A stretch of 64,000 nt of DNA from Bacteroidota bacterium (GTDB lineage Bacteria; Bacteroidota; Bacteroidia; Chitinophagales; Chitinophagaceae), in NCBI GenBank assembly GCA_020161435.1, contig JAIUNV010000005.1, positions 223,325 through 287,324 of the forward strand, written 5' to 3'. Below the pieces are notes generated by a model. That model was given only the letters and a program-made list of their open reading frames with translations, was not told the DNA's origin and ran no database searches. The position numbers and the translations under genes are program-made. Below are positions 44,542 through 53,092 of the stretch, piece by piece; positions within the stretch are counted from its first letter, which is position 1; every line of letters starts with the position of its first letter.

Positions 44542-46425
44542 ATGGCTGAGGAGAAAGCAATGTTTGAGTACAACGAAGACAGTATTAAAACCCTGGAGTG
44601 GCGGGAGCACATCCGCTTACGCCCGGGCATGTACATAGGCAAGCTGGGCGATGGCGCCAGCCCCGACGACGGTATTTACGTACTGCTGAAAGAAGTGGTG
44701 GACAACTGTATAGATGAACACACCATGGGCTATGGCAAGCATGTAGATATCAATTTGTCGAAAGAGGGCTTGGTGAATATTCGTGACTACGGCCGGGGTA
44801 TTCCGCTTGGCAAACTCGTGGATGTGGTGAGCAAAATCAATACCGGTGCCAAGTACGACAGCAAGGCTTTCCAGAAAAGTGTGGGCCTCAACGGGGTGGG
44901 TACTAAAGCGGTGAACGCCCTCAGCCACAGCTTTAAGGTGACAGCCTACCGCGATGGTAAATGCAAAACGGCCGAATTTGAACAGGGCCGCCTTATCCGT
45001 GAATCGAAGGAAGAAAAGACCACCGAATCCAATGGTACCGAAGTGACCTTTTTGCCCGATGATACTGTCTTCAAGCATTTTAAGTATCAGACAGAATTCA
45101 TTGAAAATCAACTCTGGAACTACTGTTACCTCAATGCGGGGTTAGTTATCAATTTCAATGGTAAACGCTATGTAAGTAAAAACGGTTTGCTCGATTTGCT
45201 GCAGCGCAAAACCAACGAAGATGAACTGCGCTATCCCATCATTCACCTCAAGGGTGAAGACATTGAAGTAGCCATCAGCCACAACAACGACTACGGCGAA
45301 GACCTATATTCATTTGTAAATGGCCAGTACACCACGCAGGGCGGTACGCATCAGCAGGCCTTCCGCGAAGCGTTTGTAAAAACCATCCGCGACCACTATA
45401 AAAAAGATTACGAAGCATCAGATATACGCACTTCTATTGTAGCCGCAGTGTCGGTGAGGGTGCAGGAGCCGGTGTTTGAAAGCCAGACCAAAACCAAGCT
45501 GGGTAGCCAAACTGTGTACGAAGGCGGGCCCAGCATGCGCAACTTCATTGGCGATTTTTTGAATAAAGAACTCGACAACTACCTGCACAAGAACCCAACC
45601 ATTGCCGATGCCTTGAAAAAACGCATTGAGCAAAGCGAAAGGGAGCGGAAAGAACTGCAGGGCATTAAGAAAATTGCCAACGAAAGAGCCAAGAAAGCTG
45701 CCCTCAACAATAAGAAGCTCCGGGATTGCAACATTCACTTCAACGATACGCCGCCAGCCAAGAATAAGGAAGTGTTTGAAGAAAAAAAGGTGGCCAGCAC
45801 CTTGTTTATTACCGAAGGTGATAGTGCCAGTGGCTCCATCACCAAGGCCCGTGACGTAGATACACAGGCGGTGTTCAGCCTGCGTGGTAAGCCGCTCAAC
45901 TGCTTTGGCCTCACCAAAAAAGTGGTGTACGAAAACGAAGAATTCAACCTGCTGCAGCATGCCCTCAATATTGAAGATGGCCTTGATGACTTGCGCTACA
46001 GCCGCATTATTCTGGCTACCGATGCCGATGTGGATGGTATGCACATCCGCCTGCTCATGATGACTTTCTTCCTGCAGTTCTTCCCCGATTTGGTGAAGCG
46101 TGGCCACCTGTTCATTTTGGAAACGCCGCTCTTTAGGGTACGCAATAAGCAGGAAACCATTTATTGCTACGACGAAAAAGAGAAGCAGGCAGCCATTGCC
46201 AAGCTGGGCAAGAATCCTGAAATCACCCGCTTCAAGGGTTTGGGTGAAATTTCGCCCAATGAGTTTGGCCAGTTCATAGGCAACGACATCCGCCTGCAAC
46301 CTGTATTACTGGAGCAAGGCGATCATATCCAACAATTGCTGGAATATTACATGGGCAAAAACACCATGCAGCGCCAAGAGTTTATCATCGACAACTTGCG
46401 GGTAGAACTTGATTTAGTAGATTAA
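44542..46425 (+). CDS. parE: DNA topoisomerase IV subunit B
   Basis: A 627-residue GHKL ATPase that drives strand passage. The ATG at 44542 gives [43 protein letters not shown] and GRGIPLG are ATP-site motifs; [15 protein letters not shown] is the G-rich lid; the Toprim region has [19 protein letters not shown] and [20 protein letters not shown]. At 627 residues it lacks the GyrB insertion found in long subunits, so ParE is preferred over GyrB. parC follows 6.7 kb downstream on the same strand. Confidence 0.92.
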   Translation: MAEEKAMFEYNEDSIKTLEWREHIRLRPGMYIGKLGDGASPDDGIYVLLKEVVDNCIDEHTMGYGKHVDINLSKEGLVNIRDYGRGIPLGKLVDVVSKINTGAKYDSKAFQKSVGLNGVGTKAVNALSHSFKVTAYRDGKCKTAEFEQGRLIRESKEEKTTESNGTEVTFLPDDTVFKHFKYQTEFIENQLWNYCYLNAGLVINFNGKRYVSKNGLLDLLQRKTNEDELRYPIIHLKGEDIEVAISHNNDYGEDLYSFVNGQYTTQGGTHQQAFREAFVKTIRDHYKKDYEASDIRTSIVAAVSVRVQEPVFESQTKTKLGSQTVYEGGPSMRNFIGDFLNKELDNYLHKNPTIADALKKRIEQSERERKELQGIKKIANERAKKAALNNKKLRDCNIHFNDTPPAKNKEVFEEKKVASTLFITEGDSASGSITKARDVDTQAVFSLRGKPLNCFGLTKKVVYENEEFNLLQHALNIEDGLDDLRYSRIILATDADVDGMHIRLLMMTFFLQFFPDLVKRGHLFILETPLFRVRNKQETIYCYDEKEKQAAIAKLGKNPEITRFKGLGEISPNEFGQFIGNDIRLQPVLLEQGDHIQQLLEYYMGKNTMQRQEFIIDNLRVELDLVD

Positions 46426-46438
46426 TCATTGTAGGCAA

Positions 46439-47224
46439 ATGCTTGAATTTCATACAGATTATAAAAGATACTTCGACATTCAGCTGGAGAATGCCCGCCG
46501 GTCGGTGATTCCATTTATTGAGCAGGGCAAACCGCTGAAGCCTGGCATGCAGTTGTTGGAAATCGGCTGTGGTCAGGGTAGCCTGTTGCGGGCATTTGCC
46601 GAAAAAGGGCTGCAATGTGTAGGGGTAGAAATGTACCCATTGTGGCTCGAAAAAGCCAACGAATGGCTGCAACCCGAACTGCAAAGTGGGCAGGTGCGGC
46701 TCATCAGCAGCAATATTTATGATGTAAATCCGGAGCAGGATTTGGGCACTTTGTTTGATGTGATTGTGTTGAAAGACGTCATCGAGCACATCCACGACCA
46801 GCCCAAACTCATTGCCTGGATGAAAACCTTTTTGAAGCCGGATGGGGTTATCTTTTTTGCCTTCCCGCCGTGGTACATGCCTTATGGTGGCCATCAGCAG
46901 GTGTTGCACGGATGGTTGGGCAAAACCCCGTACTGGCACTTGTTGCCCATGCCTGTTTTCAAATGGCTCCTCAAAACCAACGGCCACAAACCTGATGATT
47001 TGGTGGAAATCAAAGAAACGGGTATTTCCATTGAGCGGTTCGAACGCATTTTGCAACAAAGTGGCTACCGGAAAGTAAAGGAGCAGCAATGGCTCATCAA
47101 CCCCGTGTATGAATACAAGTTTGGGTGGAAGCCTAAAAAGCAATGGGGGCTGGTAAATGCGCTGCCTTTCCTCCGTAATTTTTTCACGACCTGCAGCTAC
47201 TACCTGGTGGCTGCCCAACGATAA
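46439..47224 (+). CDS. Class I SAM-dependent methyltransferase
   Basis: A 261-residue Rossmann methyltransferase. Motif I is LLEIGCGQGSLLRAFAEKGL, the acidic strand end VGVEMYP, and motif post-I/II DVIVLKDVIEHIHDQPKL, an arrangement as in UbiG/Methyltransf_23-type enzymes. The substrate is unknown. It begins 13 bases after parE and ends 10 bases before the DUF1835-like gene, so these are co-transcribed. Confidence 0.82.
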   Translation: MLEFHTDYKRYFDIQLENARRSVIPFIEQGKPLKPGMQLLEIGCGQGSLLRAFAEKGLQCVGVEMYPLWLEKANEWLQPELQSGQVRLISSNIYDVNPEQDLGTLFDVIVLKDVIEHIHDQPKLIAWMKTFLKPDGVIFFAFPPWYMPYGGHQQVLHGWLGKTPYWHLLPMPVFKWLLKTNGHKPDDLVEIKETGISIERFERILQQSGYRKVKEQQWLINPVYEYKFGWKPKKQWGLVNALPFLRNFFTTCSYYLVAAQR

Positions 47225-47234
47225 AACGAGCACT

Positions 47235-48098
47235 ATGATTCATATTGTGTTTAATGAACCCGATGTAGCGGCGTTGCAGCAGGCCATTGCCCTCGACGAG
47301 AGCTTACAGGGCGATGTGCAGGTGATTAAAGATGATTATGCCGTTGGCCCGCTGGCCGCTATGGACGATGCCGAAGGCTGGAAAGCCCGCCGCGACTGGT
47401 GGCGCATGCTGCTGGCCAGCACCGGCGAAGAGAATGTAGACGAACGCCTGAACATGGTGGATGATAAAATGACCTTGCACAACCTTACCAAGGCCCTCGA
47501 TGAAAACGAACAGGAAGTGCTGTGGATTTGGGCGGCGCAAAACAAACACGATGTAAGCGGCTATTACTGGCTCATCAGTCAACTGCAGCCATGGCAGGGC
47601 CGGGTGTTCATTTTATACCTCAACAACCTGCCTTTCCTCAGCGATAAGGGCGGTATTTTTTACCCCCAATGGCTGAGTGAAATACCCGCCAAAGAGTTTT
47701 TAAAAGCAAAAAAACTGGCTCGCCTCGTTACCCCCAGCGAGTTTGAAGTAGATATAGACGAATGGAAAAAACAATGCCGCGATGGCCAAATGGTGCGGCT
47801 GCTGGAAGGCGGTAAAAAGCTGGGGCAAACCACCGAAGACTTTTATGATAAAGCCCTCGCCAAATATGTGCACGGCGATTTCAGCAAGGGCAGCAAAATC
47901 ATCAATCAGTTTTTGAGCAAGGAAAAAGAAACCACCGGCGATGTGTACCTCACCTGGCGCCTCAAGCAATTGGTGGAGCCCAATGGCTGGGAGGTAAAGG
48001 GCGACCTGAACAAAACCGTTCGTGATTTTGAACTCCGCAACCCGGCCATGCCTTCGCTCAAAAAGAAGGGCGATGCCGCCGAAGAAGTAAGCGAATAA
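47235..48098 (+). CDS. DUF1835-like protein
   Basis: A 287-residue protein beginning MIHIVFNEPDVAALQQAIAL and containing GDVQVIKDDYAVGPLAAMDD and NEQEVLWIWAAQNKHDVSGY, which is the DUF1835 pattern (VHILFGD/S ... VLVFNDxLSxGPL) with a C-terminal DUF3658-like part (LGQTTEDFYDKALAKYV). Function unknown. It is the last gene before the restriction-modification island. Confidence 0.75.
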   Translation: MIHIVFNEPDVAALQQAIALDESLQGDVQVIKDDYAVGPLAAMDDAEGWKARRDWWRMLLASTGEENVDERLNMVDDKMTLHNLTKALDENEQEVLWIWAAQNKHDVSGYYWLISQLQPWQGRVFILYLNNLPFLSDKGGIFYPQWLSEIPAKEFLKAKKLARLVTPSEFEVDIDEWKKQCRDGQMVRLLEGGKKLGQTTEDFYDKALAKYVHGDFSKGSKIINQFLSKEKETTGDVYLTWRLKQLVEPNGWEVKGDLNKTVRDFELRNPAMPSLKKKGDAAEEVSE

Positions 48099-48149
48099 TT
48101 AGACTGATATTGGGGTATTGATTGTACAACATACCAAATTGAAACCAAC

Positions 48150-50135
48150 ATGGCAACCGAGCAAAAAATAACAACCGACATAAAAGTGCCGAATAAAGAT
48201 TTGGAAACATTGAAAATTCATTTCCCGCATTGTTTTGACAAAGACGGAAATTTTCAATTAGAAAAATTCAAGAATAACCTGACTGAAAAGGAAATCAATT
48301 TTTCTACCGAGAGTTATGGTTTAGACTGGTTAGGCAAAAGTTATGCAAGATTGTTGGCGAGCGACCCTGCCACCACTTTGCTAAAAGCAGACGAAACACA
48401 TAACGCCTTACCCGAAAACGCCAACTCTGAAAACTTGCTGATAAAAGGCGACAACCTGGAAGTATTAAAGCACCTTGCCAACGCCTATTACGAACAAGTA
48501 AAAATGATTTACATAGACCCGCCTTACAACACGGGAAGTGATGGTTTTGTGTATTACGATGATAGAAAATTTACTGTAAAAGAATTACAAAACTTGATTG
48601 GCATTGATGCAGAAAAAGCAAAGCGGATTTTAGATTTTACAAAACAGAAGAGTAACAGTCATTCGGCTTGGCTAACTTTTATGTATCCACGTCTTTACAT
48701 CGCAAAACAACTATTGAAAGATGATGGGGTAATCTTCATTTCAATTGGAGAGAACGAAGTTGCACAACTAAAGGTGTTACTGGATGAAGAAATTTTCGGA
48801 GAAGAAAATTTTATTTCCATAGTTCCAAGAATAGCAAAGAAAACTTCTGATAAAGGTACCTATTTTAAGCCCACTAAAGATTACCTTATTGTATTTGCAA
48901 AAAGTATTAATTATTTAGATGGCTTTGGCATTCCTAAGACCGATGATTTTAGTAAGTATACAGAAAAAGATGAAAAAGGCTTTTACAAAAAAAATGGGGC
49001 TTCATTGTACCAACCATCTTTAGACTCTCGACCTAATCAAAGATATTGGATTGAATGTCCTGATGGTTCCTTTGTAATTCCCCCTGGCAATAATTATCCT
49101 GAAGTAATTGAAGACGCTTCATATATAAAACCCCAAAGTAATGATGACAAAGTTTGGAGATGGAGTTGGCAAACCTATTTGGATAATAAAGACAAGTTAA
49201 TATTTACCAAGGCAAGTTCTAAATCACCGTTAATAAATGAAAAGTTAGAACAATCCAAATGGAACATTTACGATAAAGTTTATTGGGATGACTTAGCAGA
49301 CAAAACGAATTTACCTGAAGATATTATTTATGATTATAAGAACTCGCAGGCGACTAAACATTTACTGAGTTTAGGAATAGATTTCTCATTTTCAAAGCCG
49401 AAAGAACTTATTGAATACCTGATGAAAATAGTAAATGTGAAAAAAGATGAAATTGTGATGGATTTTTTCGCAGGTTCGGGCACAACTGGTGAAGCAGTAA
49501 TGGATATCAATTTAAATGGAAATGGGAAGCGTAAATTTATTCTTGTTCAATTACCTGAGGTGATTACGGAGAAAAACAATAAGTCAATGTATGACTTTGT
49601 GAAAAATGAACTTAAAATAAGCGAACCAACAATATTTGATATTACAAAAGAGAGACTTATTAGAGCTGCTGCGAAAATTAAAAAAGAAAATAAGAATTAT
49701 GAGGGAGACCTTGGCTTCAAAATTTTTGAAACAACTCCAATCTGGGAAGATTACAATTTTGAAGCAGAACAGTTTGACCCTTCGCAAACGCTGTTTGATG
49801 CTGGTAAACTAACCGAAGACGACATCAAAGCCTTACTCACTACTTGGAAAACCTATGACGGCATTGCCTTAACGCAAGAGTTGGAAAGTATTGATTTAAG
49901 TGGTTACACAGCTTATTACGGCAATGGCAGATTGTATCTGATGCACAAAGGCTTTACTACTGACAGCCTAAAAGCATTGTTGGAAAAGATAGACACTGAC
50001 AAACATTTTGAACCTAAAAGTATCATCGCTTTTGGCTATCACTTGGAGAGCAAGAGTTTACGAGAGATTTCAGAAAACGTAAAAACTTACAACAACAAGA
50101 AGAAAAGCGACATTGACTTTATTACAAGGTATTAA
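48150..50135 (+). CDS. mod: Type III restriction-modification methyltransferase (Mod)
   Basis: A 661-residue beta-class N6-adenine methyltransferase. The catalytic DPPY motif is at 123-126 (MIYIDPPYNTGSDGFVYYDD) and the SAM motif FAGSGTTG follows at 440-447, the order DPPY then FxGxG. Between them is a variable target-recognition region (about 200-430). Mod gives the complex its specificity and works with Res; alone it protects host DNA. The central segment is more AT-rich than the ends. An A8 tract lies at 48987-48994. The recognised sequence cannot be predicted. Confidence 0.93.
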   Translation: MATEQKITTDIKVPNKDLETLKIHFPHCFDKDGNFQLEKFKNNLTEKEINFSTESYGLDWLGKSYARLLASDPATTLLKADETHNALPENANSENLLIKGDNLEVLKHLANAYYEQVKMIYIDPPYNTGSDGFVYYDDRKFTVKELQNLIGIDAEKAKRILDFTKQKSNSHSAWLTFMYPRLYIAKQLLKDDGVIFISIGENEVAQLKVLLDEEIFGEENFISIVPRIAKKTSDKGTYFKPTKDYLIVFAKSINYLDGFGIPKTDDFSKYTEKDEKGFYKKNGASLYQPSLDSRPNQRYWIECPDGSFVIPPGNNYPEVIEDASYIKPQSNDDKVWRWSWQTYLDNKDKLIFTKASSKSPLINEKLEQSKWNIYDKVYWDDLADKTNLPEDIIYDYKNSQATKHLLSLGIDFSFSKPKELIEYLMKIVNVKKDEIVMDFFAGSGTTGEAVMDINLNGNGKRKFILVQLPEVITEKNNKSMYDFVKNELKISEPTIFDITKERLIRAAAKIKKENKNYEGDLGFKIFETTPIWEDYNFEAEQFDPSQTLFDAGKLTEDDIKALLTTWKTYDGIALTQELESIDLSGYTAYYGNGRLYLMHKGFTTDSLKALLEKIDTDKHFEPKSIIAFGYHLESKSLREISENVKTYNNKKKSDIDFITRY

Positions 50136-50136
50136 T

Positions 50137-53037
50137 ATGAAGGGATTTAATTTTGAGAAGAACCTGAATCATCAATCACACGCAGTAGATAGCACTATTG
50201 CGGTGTTTGAGAATATTAGCCTTGTTCAGCCCACAGAAGCTGATAAGAACTACATCAATCCTGCATTTGATTTTACGACTGAAAGAACTTATCCCGAAAA
50301 CATTAGAGCTATACAAGAAGATAACGGAGTTAATGAAAAAATAAAGCGTAACAGCAACATCATCGATATAATGATGGAAACTGGAACGGGTAAAACATAC
50401 ACTTACACCAAAACAATTTTTGAACTCAATAAAAACTACGGAATTTTCAAATTCATAGTAGTTGTTCCAACCTTATCCATCAAAGCAGGAACGATTGACT
50501 TTTTGAAATCGGACAGCAGCCGTGAGCATTTCAAGGAACAATATGGCAAAACACTTCATTTGCATATTGTAGAAAGTCAGAAAAACAGTAAGAGTAAAAA
50601 ATCATTCATTCCACCTGCGGTAACCAGTTTTGTAAATGCGGGAGCCTTTGAGAAAAACAGTATTCAGGTTATGATTATCAACGCGGGTATGATTAACTCT
50701 GAAACAATGCAAAAAAGCTTTGACAAAGGATTGTTTGACAAATACACTGTTCCGTTTGATGCCATCGGAGCAACTAAACCTTTTATGATTATTGACGAGC
50801 CTCACAAATTTGGGCAAGGCAATAAGACTTGGGAGAACATTCAGAAAATGAAACCCCAATTTATCTTGCGTTATGGGGCAACATTTCAAGGTTATGAAAA
50901 CCTGATTTACACTTTAACTGCGGTTGATTCGTTCAATAGAAATTTAGTAAAAGGCGTAATAGGGCACATCACAGAATTTAATGCAGGTGAAAACGCCATT
51001 GTAAAATTCATTGATTCAGACGGCACAGAAGCCAGTTTTGAATTGATTGAAAATGAAAAACGAAAAACGATAACAGTTACCAAAAAAGAAAGCCTCAAAA
51101 AGATTCATCCCGAAATGTCCGATTTGGGTATTGAAAACCTGAATAAAAGCACGGTTGTTTTGACAAACGGTTTAGAAATGAAAAAGGGCGACAAAATCAA
51201 CCCTTATTCTTATGCGGAAAAGTTACAGGAAACAATGATTCAAAAGGCAATTAAACACCATTTTGAAATTGAAAAACAGCTATTGACAAGAGAAGTTAAG
51301 ATTAAACCATTAACGCTTTTCTTCATTGACAACATAGACGAATACCGAAACAAAGAAGGATATATCCGAAAAACAGTTGAGCAATATATTAAAGCAGAAA
51401 TTGCAGAATTGCTTAAGACAGAAAAGGACATTTTTTACAAGTCATATCTTGAAAAAACACTTTTAGATTTAGAACAACCATATCCAAATCAAAGAACACA
51501 CGGTGGTTATTTTTCAAAAGACAATACAGAGAAAGACGAAGCCATTGAAAAAGAGATAAACGAAATTCTGCACGACAAACAAGCAATGCTTGATTTGGAA
51601 AATCCAAGACGATTTATTTTTTCAAAATGGACGTTGCGTGAAGGTTGGGACAATCCAAACGTTTTTCAGATTTGCAAACTCCGAAGCAGTGGCAGTGAAA
51701 TTTCAAAACTTCAAGAAGTTGGTCGTGGCTTGCGTTTACCAGTGAATGAATATGGCAATCGAGTAAAAGACGAGCAATTTTATTTGAACTACTTTGTTGA
51801 CTTTACCGAAAGCGACTTTGTAGATAAATTGGTGAATGAAATCAATCAGAAATCTGGAGCTATTTCCATTGAAGAAGTTCCTGATAAGCTTTCTGATCAA
51901 ATGATTAAGAAGATTTGCGAGATATACGAAACAGCTGAAGATGAACTTTTGGAAGTTTTAGACGCTGACAATGTCATCACAAGAACAAATTCTTTCAAGA
52001 CAGGCGGCTTTGACTACATCAAACAAAACTATCCAAGAATATTTGAAGGAGTAAACTCTAACAAGATTCGCAAAGCTACCGACCCAAAAAAGAAAGTTGT
52101 AGTTAGAGCAGAGAAATATCAAGAGCTGAAAGACCTTTGGGAAAAGCTGAATGAGAAAGTAATACTTGAATATAAGTTTGAGAACGAAGCCAACTTCAAA
52201 ATTCTTTTTACAGATTTTTTGAAAGCACAAAAAGATAATTTCAATTCGGACGGACTTAACGAAAGAATTTCAAAAGTTGAAATCAAGGAAAACAAGGCTG
52301 TTGTAAACGATGATCCTGAATCTGTTTACGAGAGAAAAAGTATAGCTATTTCTGTACTTAAATACAGTGACTTTTTGAAAGAACTTTCAAAGATGCTGAA
52401 CATAAATATTACAACATTGCATCAATCAATTATTGATGCAGGTACAGAGATCAATAAATATCTTAACCAATCAACACTAAGAATAATCAAGCAGAATTTT
52501 GATTTTTTCTTAATGTCAAAAGCCTTTGACAAGTATTCGATTGAATACAAAAAGGTTTCAAACAGCATACATCCAACCAAGCTGACAGACGGAAAAGGAA
52601 ATGTGCTGAAAGAAATTTTTGCATCTGATGTTGGTGTGTTGTTTTCAGACGAAGAAGTTGCAGACTCTTACTTCTTTGAAGAATTGTATTATGATTCTGA
52701 CTTGGAGAAATCAAACATCAAGACAGAAATAAAAGAAGTAATTGTGTTCACCAAAATCCCGAAGAACTCGATTAAAATTCCAGTTGCAGGTGGCAAATCA
52801 TATTCACCTGACTTTGCCTATGTTTTGAAATTCAAAGACGGAGATCAAAAACTAAACTTCATTGTTGAGACCAAAGATGTAAACAGCAAAGACGGACTTC
52901 GGGACGAAGAAAAATTTAAAATCAAACACGCTGAAAAATTCTTTGACGGCAAAGTGAAAATTGATTTCAGGACACAGTTTAGTAATAATAGAATAGTCGA
53001 CCTAATCAACAAGATTGTTTTAGATAAGGAGGAATGA
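50137..53037 (+). CDS. res: Type III restriction endonuclease subunit (Res)
   Basis: A 966-residue helicase-nuclease. Walker A METGTGKT (80-87) and DEPH (220-223) are SF2 helicase motifs; EVGRGLRLPV is motif VI. The C-terminal nuclease core shows SPDF (890-893) and VETK (910-913), the PD-ExK pattern. It begins one base after the mod stop. Both genes are intact, with no frameshift, so the system looks functional. Cleavage normally needs two inversely oriented sites and ATP hydrolysis. Confidence 0.93.
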   Translation: MKGFNFEKNLNHQSHAVDSTIAVFENISLVQPTEADKNYINPAFDFTTERTYPENIRAIQEDNGVNEKIKRNSNIIDIMMETGTGKTYTYTKTIFELNKNYGIFKFIVVVPTLSIKAGTIDFLKSDSSREHFKEQYGKTLHLHIVESQKNSKSKKSFIPPAVTSFVNAGAFEKNSIQVMIINAGMINSETMQKSFDKGLFDKYTVPFDAIGATKPFMIIDEPHKFGQGNKTWENIQKMKPQFILRYGATFQGYENLIYTLTAVDSFNRNLVKGVIGHITEFNAGENAIVKFIDSDGTEASFELIENEKRKTITVTKKESLKKIHPEMSDLGIENLNKSTVVLTNGLEMKKGDKINPYSYAEKLQETMIQKAIKHHFEIEKQLLTREVKIKPLTLFFIDNIDEYRNKEGYIRKTVEQYIKAEIAELLKTEKDIFYKSYLEKTLLDLEQPYPNQRTHGGYFSKDNTEKDEAIEKEINEILHDKQAMLDLENPRRFIFSKWTLREGWDNPNVFQICKLRSSGSEISKLQEVGRGLRLPVNEYGNRVKDEQFYLNYFVDFTESDFVDKLVNEINQKSGAISIEEVPDKLSDQMIKKICEIYETAEDELLEVLDADNVITRTNSFKTGGFDYIKQNYPRIFEGVNSNKIRKATDPKKKVVVRAEKYQELKDLWEKLNEKVILEYKFENEANFKILFTDFLKAQKDNFNSDGLNERISKVEIKENKAVVNDDPESVYERKSIAISVLKYSDFLKELSKMLNINITTLHQSIIDAGTEINKYLNQSTLRIIKQNFDFFLMSKAFDKYSIEYKKVSNSIHPTKLTDGKGNVLKEIFASDVGVLFSDEEVADSYFFEELYYDSDLEKSNIKTEIKEVIVFTKIPKNSIKIPVAGGKSYSPDFAYVLKFKDGDQKLNFIVETKDVNSKDGLRDEEKFKIKHAEKFFDGKVKIDFRTQFSNNRIVDLINKIVLDKEE

Positions 53038-53092
53038 TTATTTAGTAAGTTTTAAAGTAAAAAGCACTCAACTATAGAATTTTTAAAATATT

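Larger units (their letters stand above)
48099..53092 (+). mobile_element. AT-rich type III restriction-modification island
   Basis: mod and res lie between the DUF1835-like gene and parC, in an otherwise tightly packed run that starts with parE. They are visibly richer in A and T than their neighbours, especially from about 48,740 to 53,090. Short AT-rich spacers (51 and 55 bases) flank them. I see no transposase, integrase or clear direct repeats at the ends, so this may be a transferred module rather than an active element. Confidence 0.6.

Noticed and set aside
45418..46299. 293-codon minus-strand frame inside parE, and similar ones of 350 and 386 codons inside parC
   Set aside because: Shadows of strongly coding plus-strand genes whose motifs are intact; no independent start or family signature.
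44542..46425. GyrB rather than ParE
   Set aside because: The protein is short (627 residues), parC without a GyrA box is nearby, and the N-terminus lacks the GyrB style. Topoisomerase IV fits better, though a phylogeny would settle it.
48099..53092. Direct repeats or a transposase at the edges of the R-M island
   Set aside because: Only a loose likeness (GAATAATTA against GAATGATTA) was found near the two joints, which is within chance in AT-rich DNA.
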